Origin: Lingula anatina
Taxonomy: Eukaryota > Brachiopoda > Lingulata > Lingulida > Lingulidae
DNA length: 64,000 nucleotides
NCBI RefSeq assembly: GCF_001039355.2
Contig: NW_019775990.1
Coordinates: forward strand, 30,052 to 94,051
Reading direction: 5' to 3'
Shown here: piece by piece, positions 1 through 12,174 of the stretch
Layout: each line of letters opens with the position of its first letter
Position numbering within the stretch: the first letter of the stretch is position 1
Position numbers and translations under genes: made by a program
The notes under the pieces: generated by a model
Seen by the model: the letters and a program-made list of their open reading frames with translations, nothing else
The model's database searches: none
What the model was told of the DNA's origin: nothing

Positions 1-16
1 TTTTTTTATCTTACAG

Positions 17-1608
17 TATCCTAGCTGAATTGAAGCATCCTCATATAGTGTCATATCATGATTCCTTCTTTGATGAGAAAGAAGAATATCTCTATATTGT
101 TCAGGTAAATTCATTGCGCTTTCTTCCTTTTTTGTTGAGCTCAGTGAAGTTTTTCCAGTGTTTTTATCTAATGTGCTAATGAATATGATTTTGTGCTGAT
201 TGTTTGTTTAGGTTTTTATCTTTTCTTTATCAGTCTTTTTGAATTGTCCATATATAATATGGTATTTTATGATTTAATGTTTTTTTAACTTTATGTAAAT
301 TATTAATAATTTAATTTTGTAAATTTAAGGAATAAGAAGGTATTTAATTTCTTGTAGGATTACTGTGATGGAGGAACTCTAGATGACAAGATTAAAGCTG
401 CTGCTGTGGTAACCATATCATGCATTTTTGTATTATTCAGACATATTACATATTTAAAATACTTGTTCATAAGAGTAAAGCTGAGTCATTGTTCTATGAT
501 AAATTTGAGACTATTATGCTGTTTTCATATGGGATGTATTAAGACCAAAATGAACAGAGATATTGTTTTCATGCTTTTTATATACTGGATATGATAAAAT
601 GAACACATTATTAATTTCAGACACAGTCCTTCTTCCCTGAAAAAGATATCATGCATGTAAGCATAACCTGGGGATCACCATATATGTAAAAATGTAGTTA
701 ATATTAAAAAACAACATAAACATAATGTATGATTATAAAGGTGTTTTTTGAAGAAATGATGAAATAGATAAACAATGTGTTCTTTGTTTGTTAGTTTTTT
801 TTCTCAGGATTAAAATATATCCTGTTGTCTTTTTTCAGTGGTTTATTCAGATTGCAATGGCTGTTCAACATATGCATTCCAAGAAGATTTTACACAGGTA
901 TTAAGAACTTATTTTGGTCTAGATTTGAACTTATTGTTTGAACAGTCTAAGTAATGAATATGTTACATTTAAATGCATCTATAAAGATCTACCGTGTTTG
1001 GCACAATGTCTGAGCTTTTGGCTTGCTGTCTTCTTCAGGGACTCAAAAAAAAAATAAATAAAAAAATCAACCCTATAGACACCCATTAGAAACCCTAGTA
1101 CAGTCCATAATTACTTATACCCAGAACCTCTTTGAACAGTCTAGTATCACAGTTGTGGTTTTGTCCTCTGAACAATGTAATTAAATCTTTAAATCCCTTT
1201 TTGGTGAAATGTCTATTACAAAAACTTGATTGGTCCATTATATTTGTTCAGTGTTTTTTAAAACTGATAAATTGACATATATTTCCTTTCAGAGATTTGA
1301 AAAGTCAGAATGTTTTTCTCACCAAGAAGGGTGTTGTTAAATTAGGTTAGTGAATTTGAAATATTGAAATTGTGCCTGAACATCTATTCTGAATGTTATT
1401 GATTAGCACACATAGACACACAAAGCAGTCTGTCTTGCAGAGCATTTGATGCATCAATATCTATTTGTTGTGAATCAGTTTATTTAGCCTTTTGATCTCA
1501 AGTATCAAAATCTTTATCGTTTGTCACCTTAGCAACATTTCATGGTAAATTATTATTGTATTTAATGTCCATGTGAGGTGTATAAATAAACAAATAACCT
1601 AGCATTTG

Positions 1609-1705
<97 letters not shown>

Positions 1706-1864
1706 GGTGACTTTGGCATATCAAAAATGATGGACAACACATTAGACATGGCCATGACTTGTGTTGGTACTCCATGTTACCTTAGTCCAGAACTATGTCA
1801 AGACATTCCATACAGCTCAAAGTCAGATATCTGGGTAGGCCAATATATTGATCTTAATTTTTAG

Positions 1865-1901
<37 letters not shown>

Positions 1902-2940
1902 TATGTCTTTTCGGTAGAAATACAATTGAGTCCTAGCAGACAAATACTCATACTAAGCAGTGTATTCTTTGTACAATGCATTTTGCTGTTTTTTTTTTTC
2001 TTTTCCTTTCAACTTACATTTATTTAATGAGAGATGAGGGTCATTTGGTACTATACTTCATACAAAATTAGCTGTTGATGATGTTGTCATGTGTTGTATT
2101 TCAGGCCTTGGGATGCCTTCTCTATGAAATGTGTGCCTTAGCTCCAGCCTTTGATGCATACAATCTGGTCAGCCTGTTCTATAAGATAGTCAGAGGAGAG
2201 TATGCAGTAAGTGATATTACATTTACCCCAAGAAGTCCATTTAAAATGTCTTCATATAGGCATATGCACATATATTTTGCTTTTCTTTTGGCAAAAGTTA
2301 AGTTTTTAAAAGTTTTGTTTTATGTTAAAAATATTTATTTGTTACATTGCATTTGTTGATTCCTAAATGGTAAGGATTATATTGATGTTTTCTCAATAGT
2401 AATTTTGATTACTATTATCCAGAATTGTTTGTGCAATTGTATGTCTTAATTGGTAAGTTATGTTAATTTATCCTAGGATGTTCCTGATATTTATTCTGAT
2501 GCTTTCAAAGATCTGGTAAAAACCATTTTAAACAAGTCCCCAGAGGAAAGACCAAGGTAATATCTTTGATATACAGCATAAGTTTTTTGTCATGTCGTTT
2601 CCAAAATAATTATCACAAATTTATATTAGTACTTGTGAAGCATTGCTTATCTGATTTAAAACTGATTTGATTGTTAAAAATAAATGTTATGGTAAATATC
2701 TGAGTAACAATTTTAAGATGTTTCATGTATATTATTTCTGTGATGTTAAAATGATGATGGCAGCAATTATCCTTCTTTATTTTTTAGTGCTAGTGCAATA
2801 TTGAATCTACATTTTGTGAAAGAGCATTTATCTGAGTTTATAGAAGAGAAGGAGTATCTTCTGCAGCAGAAAATCATCAAAGATACATCCTTGCAATTTT
2901 CTAAAGGTGCTTCAAGTCGACCAAAAAGCTCCCCATTGAA
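17..2940 (+). CDS. NEK gene, kinase-domain exons (9 exons)
   Basis: The first exon opens inside the N-lobe (ELKHPHIV, helix C/beta4 region) and ends phase 0 before DYCDGGTL, the hinge. The exon at 839-897 ends within the HRD arginine codon, completed by the exon at 1293. The exon at 1707-1834 carries the DFG, the activation loop and the SPE motif. The exon at 2105-2206 carries ALGCLLYEM, the conserved helix F/G part. The exons at 2477 and 2788 finish the C-lobe (ERPSA). All donors are GT and all acceptors AG, and every junction keeps frame. Nothing suggests a pseudokinase in the visible part: HRD Asp, Asn and DFG Asp are all present. Confidence 0.88.
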
Positions 2941-5900
2941 GTAAGTTGTTGATTTTTGTATTCATCTTACTGTTATTTTTTCATATTAAATGTATCATAA
3001 TCTATATTATTGTACAATTTATGTAATTTTGTTTATAACTGTAGATTTCAATAAAAGCATCATTCACAAACTTGTGTGCTACAGTGCTTGATAACGTAAA
3101 GTTATATATCCTGTTAGCTAAAATCAGGCTAAGGAGCCTAAAGATTTTATAAAATGATTTTTTTTTCTTCTGAAAATGTCGACTTGCCTAGAAAAATGAC
3201 GTAAAATCTACATCAAAATGTTCATTGTGGTTCTTCTGAACTCCCAGTTCCAACACGACCTTAAGTATTTGTTAGTTATAACCTGATCAGTATTTGACAT
3301 GTCTGATATTAATATGCACATATCTATTGCAATTTAGCCGCAGCCTCTCAGTAGAACCCACCCCAGCCAAAGAAGGCCCGCGTCTGAGAAGGCAGAGGCC
3401 AAGTACAGCTCACCCAGACACAACCAATTCTTCTTCCTGTGACAGCAGTTATGTCAAGAGCAGTGGAGACAGTAATGATTTTTCTGTAGATGTGCTTTCA
3501 GATGTTAATAAAGGTATAATTTGAAGGAGAATTATGATGAATTTAGTTGTTTGAAGTTTCCATTTTTGATACCTTGTGCTTACAACGTAAAGGCATCTTG
3601 AACCCTTAACGAAAAAAATAAAATCTACATCTTCAGTCAAACTCTAGTCTATCTCTTGCCTATGATTAAATTTGATATGATTGCATGAGCCGTGCATTAG
3701 AATCAGGGACAGTTTTTTATTGTTTCTCAGTCTTCTGAGATTGTTAACCAGCTGTTTATTTACTCAGACAGTGAAATTGTGGAAGAAGTACTGCCAGATG
3801 TGAAAACAAGTAATGAGGGAGAGGAGTCAGACTACTCAGATGATTTTGATGAAGAGGCAGTGAATTCAGCTTCAGATGTAGAAGAAGGTTTGTACCCTTG
3901 CTTGAGCTGTTAATATGTACGTAGATAATTTAGTATCACACACTAATAATATATCACCAAAAAATTGCCAATCTAACATTGTTTATGAAGGCCTAGGGAT
4001 GCAGGTAAATTTATAGTAGCAAAGGAAACATTATGATGGTTATTTACATATTGCAATGGCTTTCCATTGCCATAACATGTAAAACTAGAAGTTCAGTTGC
4101 TTCCATGGCATATAGTGTGCAATATTGAATTTATGTTGCTTGCTTCTTGTTATAACAATAGTGAAGCATTGTAAAACCATTTGTCCCTTGTAGCTTACAA
4201 GCAGATTCTAAGTAACATGGATGGTGAGTACGTGTGTATGCATGTTGACTTTCCTTTGGCAAAAGTTGATGTTAGCTGTCAATTTTAGAAAAAAAAAGTA
4301 TTCAAACTTCTCCAAAACAGCGTTCACCATCTTTCATTCCCTGTGTTGATCACAATTACAAAACTTATATTTCACAAAGTGTGGTTGTTAGATGTAAATG
4401 CATACTGGTACATGTAGCTCTTGTGATTTACCCAGTAGTAAATATTATATGTGCTAACTTAATTGTGGTTAAAAGATTTTCAAAATTATTTAGGGCAGAT
4501 ATAGATATTTTATTTCATTTTTGAATGTGTGTGTCTTAAGTTTGGGATTGGGCTTTGTTTTATGGTTTGATATTATGTTAAGTCTGTTTATAAGAATGTG
4601 GCTATTTGATAGATATGATTGAAAATATGAATAGCCAGAAGTAACTTAATTATCTTAAAGGAACACTTAATGTTTTAGATTAAAGTAAAGACTAATAGAA
4701 TGCAGTAAGAAATGTAAACTCGCTGTTTGTGGCTTCAGTAAAGTGATCTCACACATCAAGAAGTAGAGCTAGTTAAGTAAAGTTTGCAGTAAATTTGGAT
4801 GAAGTTATACATCTAGTACATGTTAAAATTCCTGTGTACAAAAACTTATCTTCTTTTTTACAGAAATTCCTGAGGAACTGCCAGAAGTTGAAGATAGTGA
4901 GAATTCTGACTCAGCCCAGGAAGATGACTATGATGATGATTTTGAAGATTATATGGAAGGGGTATGTGAACTTGATACTTTCAATCGCCAAACTATATGA
5001 ATTATTGAAACTGTGCATTCAATTTACACAAAAAAAGTTATATCAAATGTTATCCTTTACTTACTAAATATCCTTTCCATGTACTTACTGTGGATAAGAC
5101 TACAGTTGCAGTAGAAAGCTTACTGGTATGTTACTTCTTAAACTTTTATCCAAAGTTTACAAAATAAAATCTTGTTTTTAATGCCAATTCACTTGTTTTC
5201 AATGATGGCAAAACAGAAGTAGTTCACTTTACTTCTCGTTTTCTAAGGATGCTGAAAAACTAGAACTATTAGAAATTGGAAACAGTACAGTCACGGTAAA
5301 AGATGAGGTTAAAAACCTTGGAGTAATTTTTGATAATAGGTGCGATATGGCTGCCGACATCAGTAAAAAATGCAAAGCCGCTTTCTATGGTCTTAAAAAA
5401 ATTTCCAAACTATCCCACATCCTTGATAAAAGTCAAATGGAGAGGCTTGTCCATGCCTTTATAACTTCACATCTTGACTACGGAAACAGTCTACTGTATG
5501 GTCTTCCTACCTATCAAATTGAAAAATTGCAATCTGTCCAAAATGCTGCAGCACGACTACTGACCAAAATCCCTCTCAGATCAAACATTTCACCCATTTT
5601 ATTCGAACTACATTGGCTTCCTGTACGACAGAGAATTGTTTTTAAATTACTGTTGTTTGTTTTTAAATTCACTAGAGGTGAATGCCCCTCATATTTTAAC
5701 TCGATGCTACATCCAAGTACACCCAGTCTCACCAGGTCTACCAGATTCACCTCCACTCCTTGTTTTATCAGAAATGATAATAAAAAACGACCAAAACTTA
5801 CGGCCACAGGGCATTTTCAATTTCAGCACCAATTTTATGGAATCAATTACCCTCACACATTCGGACTATTGACAGTGTTGAGGTTTTTAAAAAAGATTTA

Positions 5901-8810
5901 AAAACATTCTTATTTGCACAGTATTTTAATTAATATATTCTCATTTTATCAGAAAAAAGTTTTATTGTTCAGACCATTACTATTTTAACCAGTTTTAATT
6001 ATTTTAATTTTTTATTTTTTTACCTTAGCTTTTATTATATATATAATAAGTTGTAATCCTAATAATTTTACCTGTAAACAGCACTGAGACGCTAGTGTAG
6101 TGCGGTTTTAAGAAATAAATATTATTATTATTATTATTTTTAGCAAATCCTCCCAAAATTTGCATCATTCTAGTGCTAACTCAATTGTTTATTTTTATTC
6201 ACTCGTTCTGTTTGTTAAAACTCATTTACATGATACATTTAAAACAACTTATTTCAGGACCTTGATAACCTGTTGGCATCTGCTAAGGAAGCTAACGAAC
6301 TCCCAGCAGGAAGTGATGAGATGATTGTAGATGAACATGGAGATGGATCATCATCCTGCAGACATTTTATTAGAGAGTAAGTTGATTGAATATTATGTAT
6401 ATGATATTGAAAAATTAAATTAAAAAATACTTCTTTGACTAAAATCTAGCCATGAAAATGAAATGAGGCACAAAAATACTCTACTAGTAATTGTGCAGTT
6501 AAACTATGAGCTAAAACCTTTGGGATAATGAATATGTTTCAAATAGTTACCTTCATCACTAAGAAAAGTAAAACTGAACTTCCACATATATTAGATAAAA
6601 TTGGTGATGTTTAGAAATAAAGTTCTTGGCAGTTATTTACTCCAAATATAAATGTTCACATTTTGTATTTTATAAAAAATACACCATTAAAAAGTTTTGT
6701 AATTGATCATTTCAGGCACTGCATGCAGGCTTTGGGCAAAAACAAATTTGAGGAAGTCAAGAATTTCTGTGAAATGGAAGGCATAGATGAGGAGGGATTT
6801 GGGTAAGTCTGAAAAGAATATAAAAGGAAACTTGACATAGATTGAAGGATTTCTATTTTATTAATTCTTGGAAGTGTGAAAGAATTCAGTATTGATAAAG
6901 ATTAAAGAGCATTTTCTATTTAAAGCATCTAATTGGTATGCATTTAGCCTGTGTTTTTTTTTCTGTTACAAGTTAATACCGATAACAAGAAAAAAGTCAT
7001 TCTTTATTAAAGCCCTTCTGCATTTTGAGAAACAATAAAAAGATGCCCTTTTGTATACAATCTCAAAAGAATAAAATCTCAATATATTTTTCTTTATTTT
7101 GCAGGCCAAAATTTGAACACATTGTGGGATCAAATCACATGGAAACCTGCTACTTACTCAGTGAGATATTAGCAGATAAATAGACATCAACATCTGAGTA
7201 ATGACCTGGAGAGGGTTATTGCTCTTGGCAATACTTAGGTGAAAATCTGTGATGGGAAGGTATAATAGGGCAAATGTCAGTATGGATTTCATGGTTACTG
7301 AGTTTTTTAAACTTCACTTGACTCTACCATCCAGACAAGAAAAACTGTGAGTTAAATGAAGTGATAAGACTAAGAAAAAACACAACAAGTGCAAACCAGA
7401 ATCAGGGTAGCTAAAGAATATGCCTTACCATATATATGACAGATCTGATGAATAATCTGGGTTTGCGTTTGTCGTATGATCTCAACCTTGAAGGCAGTAG
7501 CAGGCAGTATAAAATTATGTATATGTGCTGCTGGTAAACCTAACAGAATATGCATTTATGTATATATTGTTTTAAGAGTTGTTTTGCATGTATTTACATG
7601 TACATTTTCAAAAAGATACAGATGTTACTTAAGAATTATTACAAATTGAAGGCACACCCAAGCTCTGGCTACTGCTTAGATTCTTCATAGTTTTCCTTGT
7701 GACTGAAATAAAAGTAACAGTAAATTGCTGCCTGCAACTTGCCATATCTGCTAGCACCTACTGGTATCAAACACGATAATAAGTTTAATGCTGCCTTATT
7801 AATGGAATGTACAAAATTAATAATGGTTTTATGCCTCTAGATCATGCTCATGCAAGAATATTCAGTGGATTTTTGTGAAAACTTAAATTTCCTCCCTCTT
7901 TCATTTATACCTCATGTGCATTTGTTTTAGCCAAATATAAATTTAGGACAGGGCACACAATGTAGATGATTTTTAAGACATTTGATTTACTCCTTAGAAA
8001 TTTATCTTGAAAACTGGTATTTTAGCACTTGAAAGTAAATACTCTTTTTCACTGTTCCAAAACCTAGAAGCATATGGATTTAAAAGGGTAGAGCCTGTTA
8101 ATTTTATTCTGATTATTTATTAAAAACATACTGAGAAGGATTAACACTGTGATGATATTGTATTCATCAGCCTAGGCATAATTATCATACTGATATCTTT
8201 ATTTTATATATTTCAATGTCAATATGGATTCATATTACATGCACCTTGTTTGTACTAAAGGTGAATTTTTAGGTAATTTGCAAGTGTTATCTCGACTTAC
8301 CCACATAGTTTGTTAAAGGAGAGAAGTAAATGATAAGTGCTTTGCATAAAGTGAATATATGCACTGGTACACTGTATACAGAGGTATTTTACTTAAATGT
8401 GTACTTCTTGTTCTGTATGATTTTGTTTTCTTTTTGAAGATGAAGATATTAACAAAAGTAGTTTGTTTAGAGCTGTTTTATATTAAAAATATGACTGGAG
8501 GAAAGTTTTGCGGTGATGAGAAGATTGCCTTTTAAAAAAGAAATCCAAAATTAAAAATGAAAATGTGCTCAAGTAAAGGTTGTATACAGGCTTTGTTTAT
8601 ACGTTTCTTACCTGATCAGCATGATCAATTATATAATGATTATTTTAATTATGAAGAACAAATTATACCTGTGTGATGACTGACATATTATAGAACTGTA
8701 TGTGTAAATATACTATCATGTATATATTGTGTATTCTTTTCTGTTACGACTGTAGTTAACCATGACCTGTCTGATTAAATGGACAAATAAATATTTTGAA
8801 TCTTTCTATT
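17..8810 (+). CDS. NIMA-related (NEK) protein kinase gene, 5' part outside the window
   Basis: Serine/threonine kinase of the NEK family (cilia, centrosome or cell-cycle roles in the family). Spliced coding exons that keep frame: 17-104, 358-408, 621-656, 839-897, 1293-1345, 1707-1834, 2105-2206, 2477-2556, 2788-2940, 3338-3513, 3768-3887, 4864-4961, 6258-6376, 6716-6802, 7105-7183 (stop 7181-7183), with an optional 30-nt exon at 4194-4223. They give about 475 residues. The glycine loop and catalytic lysine lie upstream of the window. Visible motifs: HRDLKSQN (window residues 77-84), DFG (97-99), VGTPCYLSPE before the P+1 loop. After the kinase come a basic Ser-rich linker, an acidic tail with DDF-containing blocks, and a C-terminal motif ending FEHIVGSNH...LADK that resembles the NEK1 C-terminus. 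The NEK identity is firm. The subfamily (NEK1/NEK5-like) is an inference, so no symbol is given. Confidence 0.88.
1613..1702 (+). repeat. (TA)n microsatellite abutting a splice acceptor
   Basis: About 45 uninterrupted AT dinucleotides lie directly before ATTCAG, the acceptor of the NEK activation-loop exon at 1707. The usual pyrimidine tract is therefore replaced by an alternating TA run. Confidence 0.97.
1867..1896 (+). repeat. (GT)n microsatellite
   Basis: Fifteen GT dinucleotides in the intron after the activation-loop exon. Confidence 0.95.
3338..7183 (+). CDS. NEK gene, non-catalytic tail exons
   Basis: Exons 3338-3513, 3768-3887, 4864-4961, 6258-6376, 6716-6802 and 7105-7183 encode the tail. 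The first is Ser/Thr-rich with a basic cluster (RLRRQRPS). The next two are strongly acidic, with two similar blocks (SDDFDEE and DDDFEDY). The last three form a conserved-looking C-terminal module (GKNKFEEVKNF, then GFGPKFEHIVGSNH) like the NEK1 C-terminal segment. The stop is TAG at 7181-7183. The gene is interrupted between 4961 and 6258 by a LINE fragment in the same orientation. Confidence 0.82.
4194..4223 (+). CDS. candidate 30-nt cassette microexon of the NEK gene
   Basis: Flanked by a TAG acceptor and a strong GTGAGT donor. It enters in phase 1 and leaves in phase 1, exactly as needed between the exons ending 3887 and starting 4864. Including it would insert ten residues (AYKQILSNMD) into the acidic tail without a frame change. 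No transcript evidence is available, so it may be a chance pair of sites. Confidence 0.4.
5185..6138 (+). mobile_element. CR1/L2-superfamily LINE, 5'-truncated 3' fragment
   Basis: Encodes the C-terminal part of a non-LTR retrotransposon reverse transcriptase ORF: GKTEVVHF, then VKNLGVIFDN, HLDYGNSLLYGLP, QNAAARLLTK and LHWLPVRQRI, all typical of the RT C-terminal region in CR1/L2-like elements. The closing part (LWNQLPSHIR...FKKDLKTFLF, stop near 5931) is in a different frame, so there is a frameshift near 5815-5840. Another lies near 5260. The 3' end has a short UTR with CTGAGACGCTAG followed by AAATA(TTA)n, the usual microsatellite-like tail. The copy is dead, inserted in a NEK intron in the same orientation as the gene. 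Confidence 0.85.
7184..8810 (+). other. 3' UTR of the NEK gene with polyadenylation signal
   Basis: A+T-rich sequence without a supportable ORF between the NEK stop and an AATAAA hexamer at 8786-8791. Cleavage is expected 10-30 nt further on. No other clear hexamer closer to the stop was preferred. The short ORFs here are judged chance. Confidence 0.55.
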
Positions 8811-10700
8811 GTTTTGAATGATTTGATAGATTATAACAAAACACATTTTGATATACCATCATGCCAAGGGTACCATGGATTTGGCCCCCTATCTGCCGCG
8901 TTTGTGTTCTTCGCACCAGTATTGCAGGTTTACGAGTTTGTCGCCCGGGATCCGTCAGTAATACGGTGTATAGAATGTTGTTCTGCATAATGTCATATAA
9001 TTTTGTTTCAGACGACCACAGTGTGTTATTGCGAGACCTTCACTTGTCACCGTCTGCGGGTGCTTTACTATCGCTGTGCAATCTTTATCTCAATTGGACC
9101 CATTGTGTGTACGTAAGGTCCTTGAACAGGTGGAAGAATTATGACCAACCTTGGTCAGGCAAGCAAAAGTAATCGCAAAAATTCCTTATAGGTTAACTAC
9201 AGAAAGAAATCCACGGTCCAGTAATTCAAAATTAGCATAAAACCCCTGTATAAGTAGATCCACTGAAAATATCTGAAGGTCTAATACATGCGATTGTGTC
9301 CCCTGGAATGTGTATCTATTTGGAGTATCAGGGGGCCTGATATTTCCAAGGTCACATATTGAAAAATGTTCCCATTATTTTATCTAAAATAGATGTAAGT
9401 CTCAACGTTCTTGTATTGCTTTCTAGACTATATTATATAGATGTATCGACCCGAGGTCGTACATTTAGACCCGTGTAAACATTGCAAAGAATTTCTCCAT
9501 TTCAACTTTTTGTCATATAAATTTTTTTCTAGATTATCAGTCCTTAGCATTTCTGACCAACTCCATTGTGACAAGCTGGACCCAAATTATTTGCTCCAGT
9601 CAGTCGGTTAATAAAGGATCCCATCACGCATTGTACTTTAAAAATAGCCTACATTGTGAGAAATTCTGTTTTAGATTGCCGGGCCTAATACCGGCAGTTT
9701 CAACTGAACATATTTACAACTCACATCTCTGAGTAAAAAGGTACAGTTAAAAGAGAGGGAAAGAGAGAGTAACGGAAATATTTTAAAAATTTGAGTTTTC
9801 TTATTACTTCAACTTTTAAAACTTTACTTAAAACGTTGACATTTTGCTCAGTCCATCAACTTTCTCATTGAGAGGAAAAATGTTTGACCCCTGTTAAACA
9901 GACGTATATAGGTGTGTGTATATAGAATGCATCTCGTGACCAAGGATCATTTAAGCCCGATTCTGGTTGCTTGGGTAAATTATCATACATTTTATTTAAG
10001 TATGTTGGCCTATTCGAGAACTACCGAGAATAATAGCTTCCCAAACATGTTTATAAATGAACAGCATACAGAATGTCATAATTAAATATCTGTCTGGTTT
10101 GGAAACTGATTTTCTATGCATAAGAAATTCATTTAAGATTCAATCTTTGACAGCGCATATTCTTTATTTGACATTGATTTAAGGGCAAGAGCTAGTTAAT
10201 TCATTCAGGATTTTTGTCAGGTGGTGACTCAGTTTTAAAATACTGGTATCATTCCAACCTCGATTGTTATAAAACAATCGGTCCATTGGAAGTATGGATG
10301 GTTTATTCACATAATCAGGTAATCTGTTTCGGTCAGGCATTAGCCTTTTTTGTCAAACTTATGCAATGTAATATATTGTCGTCCTCAGTGAACCTAGACG
10401 GCCGGAAAGACGTGCAGAAAAACGATTTTTATATTGTAGGTCTATATGAAGCAGTTCAAGCGGGTCAGCTTCATCTCACGTCACTGCGGTGTGGATAGTA
10501 CATAGCTGATCGGATGGTTAAACTAAGGTAACAGGCACTGTGAAGGTCTAGACGTACACAAAGGACGATAGAACGGCTGAGAGTGGACACGACAGAGTCA
10601 TCAGGGCAAGGCTAAGATACGTGCAGATACTATGTTGCAACCATCAAAGTAGGACAGCCGAGGTTGCAGTCTGTCATTCAGAGGAAAGTGGAAATTTTTT
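8811..10700. other. intergenic interval, NEK to GT31
   Basis: No conserved protein or RNA gene is seen. Several overlapping short ORFs at 8796-9172 and one at 10214-10498 show no recognisable domain and share no frame across the interval. A GC-richer patch at 8860-8960 has no obvious identity. A sequence near 9437-9482 resembles one at 13079-13125. The last ~200 bases should hold the GT31 promoter and 5' UTR, but I see no clear TATA box. Confidence 0.5.
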
Positions 10701-10761
10701 CATTTATATCTAGATGCCGTGACGATTTTACCGATTTAAATCTGAAGGAGAGACAGGAACT

Positions 10762-12174
10762 ATGTTCACATGCAAACGTTTACTGCGATGGATTTATCAC
10801 CGCAAGAGAATAGTTAAACTGATATCAACCCCGGGTATACTGTTTGTGACATTATTTATCATACATGCATGGATTGAACCAGAAAACCACGAATTAAGGA
10901 ACGCAAAAGTACTTGAACAAAAAGTGGATAGATTTGCCGCGGAATCTCAAAACGCAGATGGTCAAATCTCTTCTCTAAGAGCAAGTAAATTTATTATTGA
11001 TAATGATAAGCGTTTAAATGAAGATCAATTGATAAAAGCAACCGAAAAAGGTGAACCGACCCTTATACAAAAACACACGAGTAAAAAGTTAACAACAAGT
11101 GCTTCGAAAGCAGATATTGGCTCCAACGTTCTTGCTGTAGGGACAAAGACGGCTGCTTTCTCAGGTAATCAAAAAGAAATTGAATTTCCTGTATTCTATG
11201 GGACGCATTCCGTCAAGAAGTTATTGAAAGAGGACAAATTACACGTGGAGAACGCTAACAATTATGCAGATACTTTTACGTACGATTTACAACCCAGGGA
11301 AATGTGTGCTCAGAATAAACCGTTCATGGTAATAATCGTCCATTCAGCACACTCAAATTTTCACCGGAGGAATATTATACGTCGTTCATGGGGACGCAAG
11401 GATTATCTCCCTGCAATGAACTTAGATTTTAGGGTTATCTTCGTACTTGGACAGTCTTCATCGCGCAGTGACGATTTACAGGTGACACACGAAGCGGGAG
11501 TATACGGGGACATCCTGACTGCGAATTTTACCGACTCGTATTTCAACAACACTTTCAAGCATGTGGCATGGTTTCAGTGGGTGTGCGCAAATTGTGATAA
11601 GGCTGCTCACATTCTTAAAGTCGATGATGATGTCATGGTTGACATATTTGAAGTTATTCGATATATCCAGTCTTCAGTAGAAGCTGTAGTTGCTAATTCC
11701 AAACCAAATTACATTCACGGATTTTTACACAAGAACCCGCGTGTGTTACGAGACCAAAAGAAGAAATGGCATGTGGATAGAACTCACTACTTAGATGATC
11801 GCTATCCCACGTTTCCCGGTGGTTTAGCTTATATTACTAATGTGGATACTGTTTGTAAGCTATATCAAAGTTCAAAAGTAGTGCCTTTCTGGCCATTCGA
11901 CGACGTATACGTCGGAATCGTCATCGCAGTTGCAAAAAGAATTTATCTCAAGGATATATCAAAGAAATACAGCGTGTTTCACTGCTGTGCAAATATCGAA
12001 AGAGATTTTTTCTTAAAGCAGTTGTTTTTTGCTCATTTAAAGAGAGGAGAAAATGAAGCGATTGACTCAATGGTCAGTATGTACGACAGGCTTATTCAAC
12101 GTGAAAAAGACTACGGTGGATTTCAAAAATGGGTTTATAGTAAAAATACACGATATCTAAGACATCAGATCTAA
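10762..12174 (+). CDS. GT31 beta-1,3-galactosyl/N-acetylglucosaminyltransferase, intronless
   Basis: Type II Golgi glycosyltransferase of family GT31, 470 aa in a single exon. Such enzymes transfer Gal, GlcNAc or GalNAc from a UDP-sugar in beta-1,3 linkage to glycoproteins or glycolipids. Residues 1-20 are basic cytosolic, about 21-37 form the signal anchor, and about 38-180 are a long charged stem. The catalytic domain runs from about 185 to 470. Family motifs in order: HRRNIIRRSW (201-210), NFTDSYFNNT (255-264), the metal-binding KVDDDVMV (286-293), YPTFPGGLAYI (348-358) and FDDVYVG (379-385, usually EDVYVG or similar). The ATG precedes the anchor helix and is the first in frame. At 470 aa it is longer than typical 310-420 aa members because of the stem. 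Acceptor and linkage cannot be read from sequence. Confidence 0.9.
   Translation: MFTCKRLLRWIYHRKRIVKLISTPGILFVTLFIIHAWIEPENHELRNAKVLEQKVDRFAAESQNADGQISSLRASKFIIDNDKRLNEDQLIKATEKGEPTLIQKHTSKKLTTSASKADIGSNVLAVGTKTAAFSGNQKEIEFPVFYGTHSVKKLLKEDKLHVENANNYADTFTYDLQPREMCAQNKPFMVIIVHSAHSNFHRRNIIRRSWGRKDYLPAMNLDFRVIFVLGQSSSRSDDLQVTHEAGVYGDILTANFTDSYFNNTFKHVAWFQWVCANCDKAAHILKVDDDVMVDIFEVIRYIQSSVEAVVANSKPNYIHGFLHKNPRVLRDQKKKWHVDRTHYLDDRYPTFPGGLAYITNVDTVCKLYQSSKVVPFWPFDDVYVGIVIAVAKRIYLKDISKKYSVFHCCANIERDFFLKQLFFAHLKRGENEAIDSMVSMYDRLIQREKDYGGFQKWVYSKNTRYLRHQI

Noticed and set aside
1540-1755. Minus-strand ORF of alternating Tyr-Ile
   Set aside because: Translation of the (TA)n microsatellite.
8796-9172. 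Overlapping ORFs on both strands in a GC-richer patch
   Set aside because: No domain, no splice context and conflicting frames. They overlap the NEK 3' end.
10214-10498. 94-codon ORF upstream of GT31
   Set aside because: No recognisable domain, and it lies in the probable GT31 promoter region without ribosomal or splice context.
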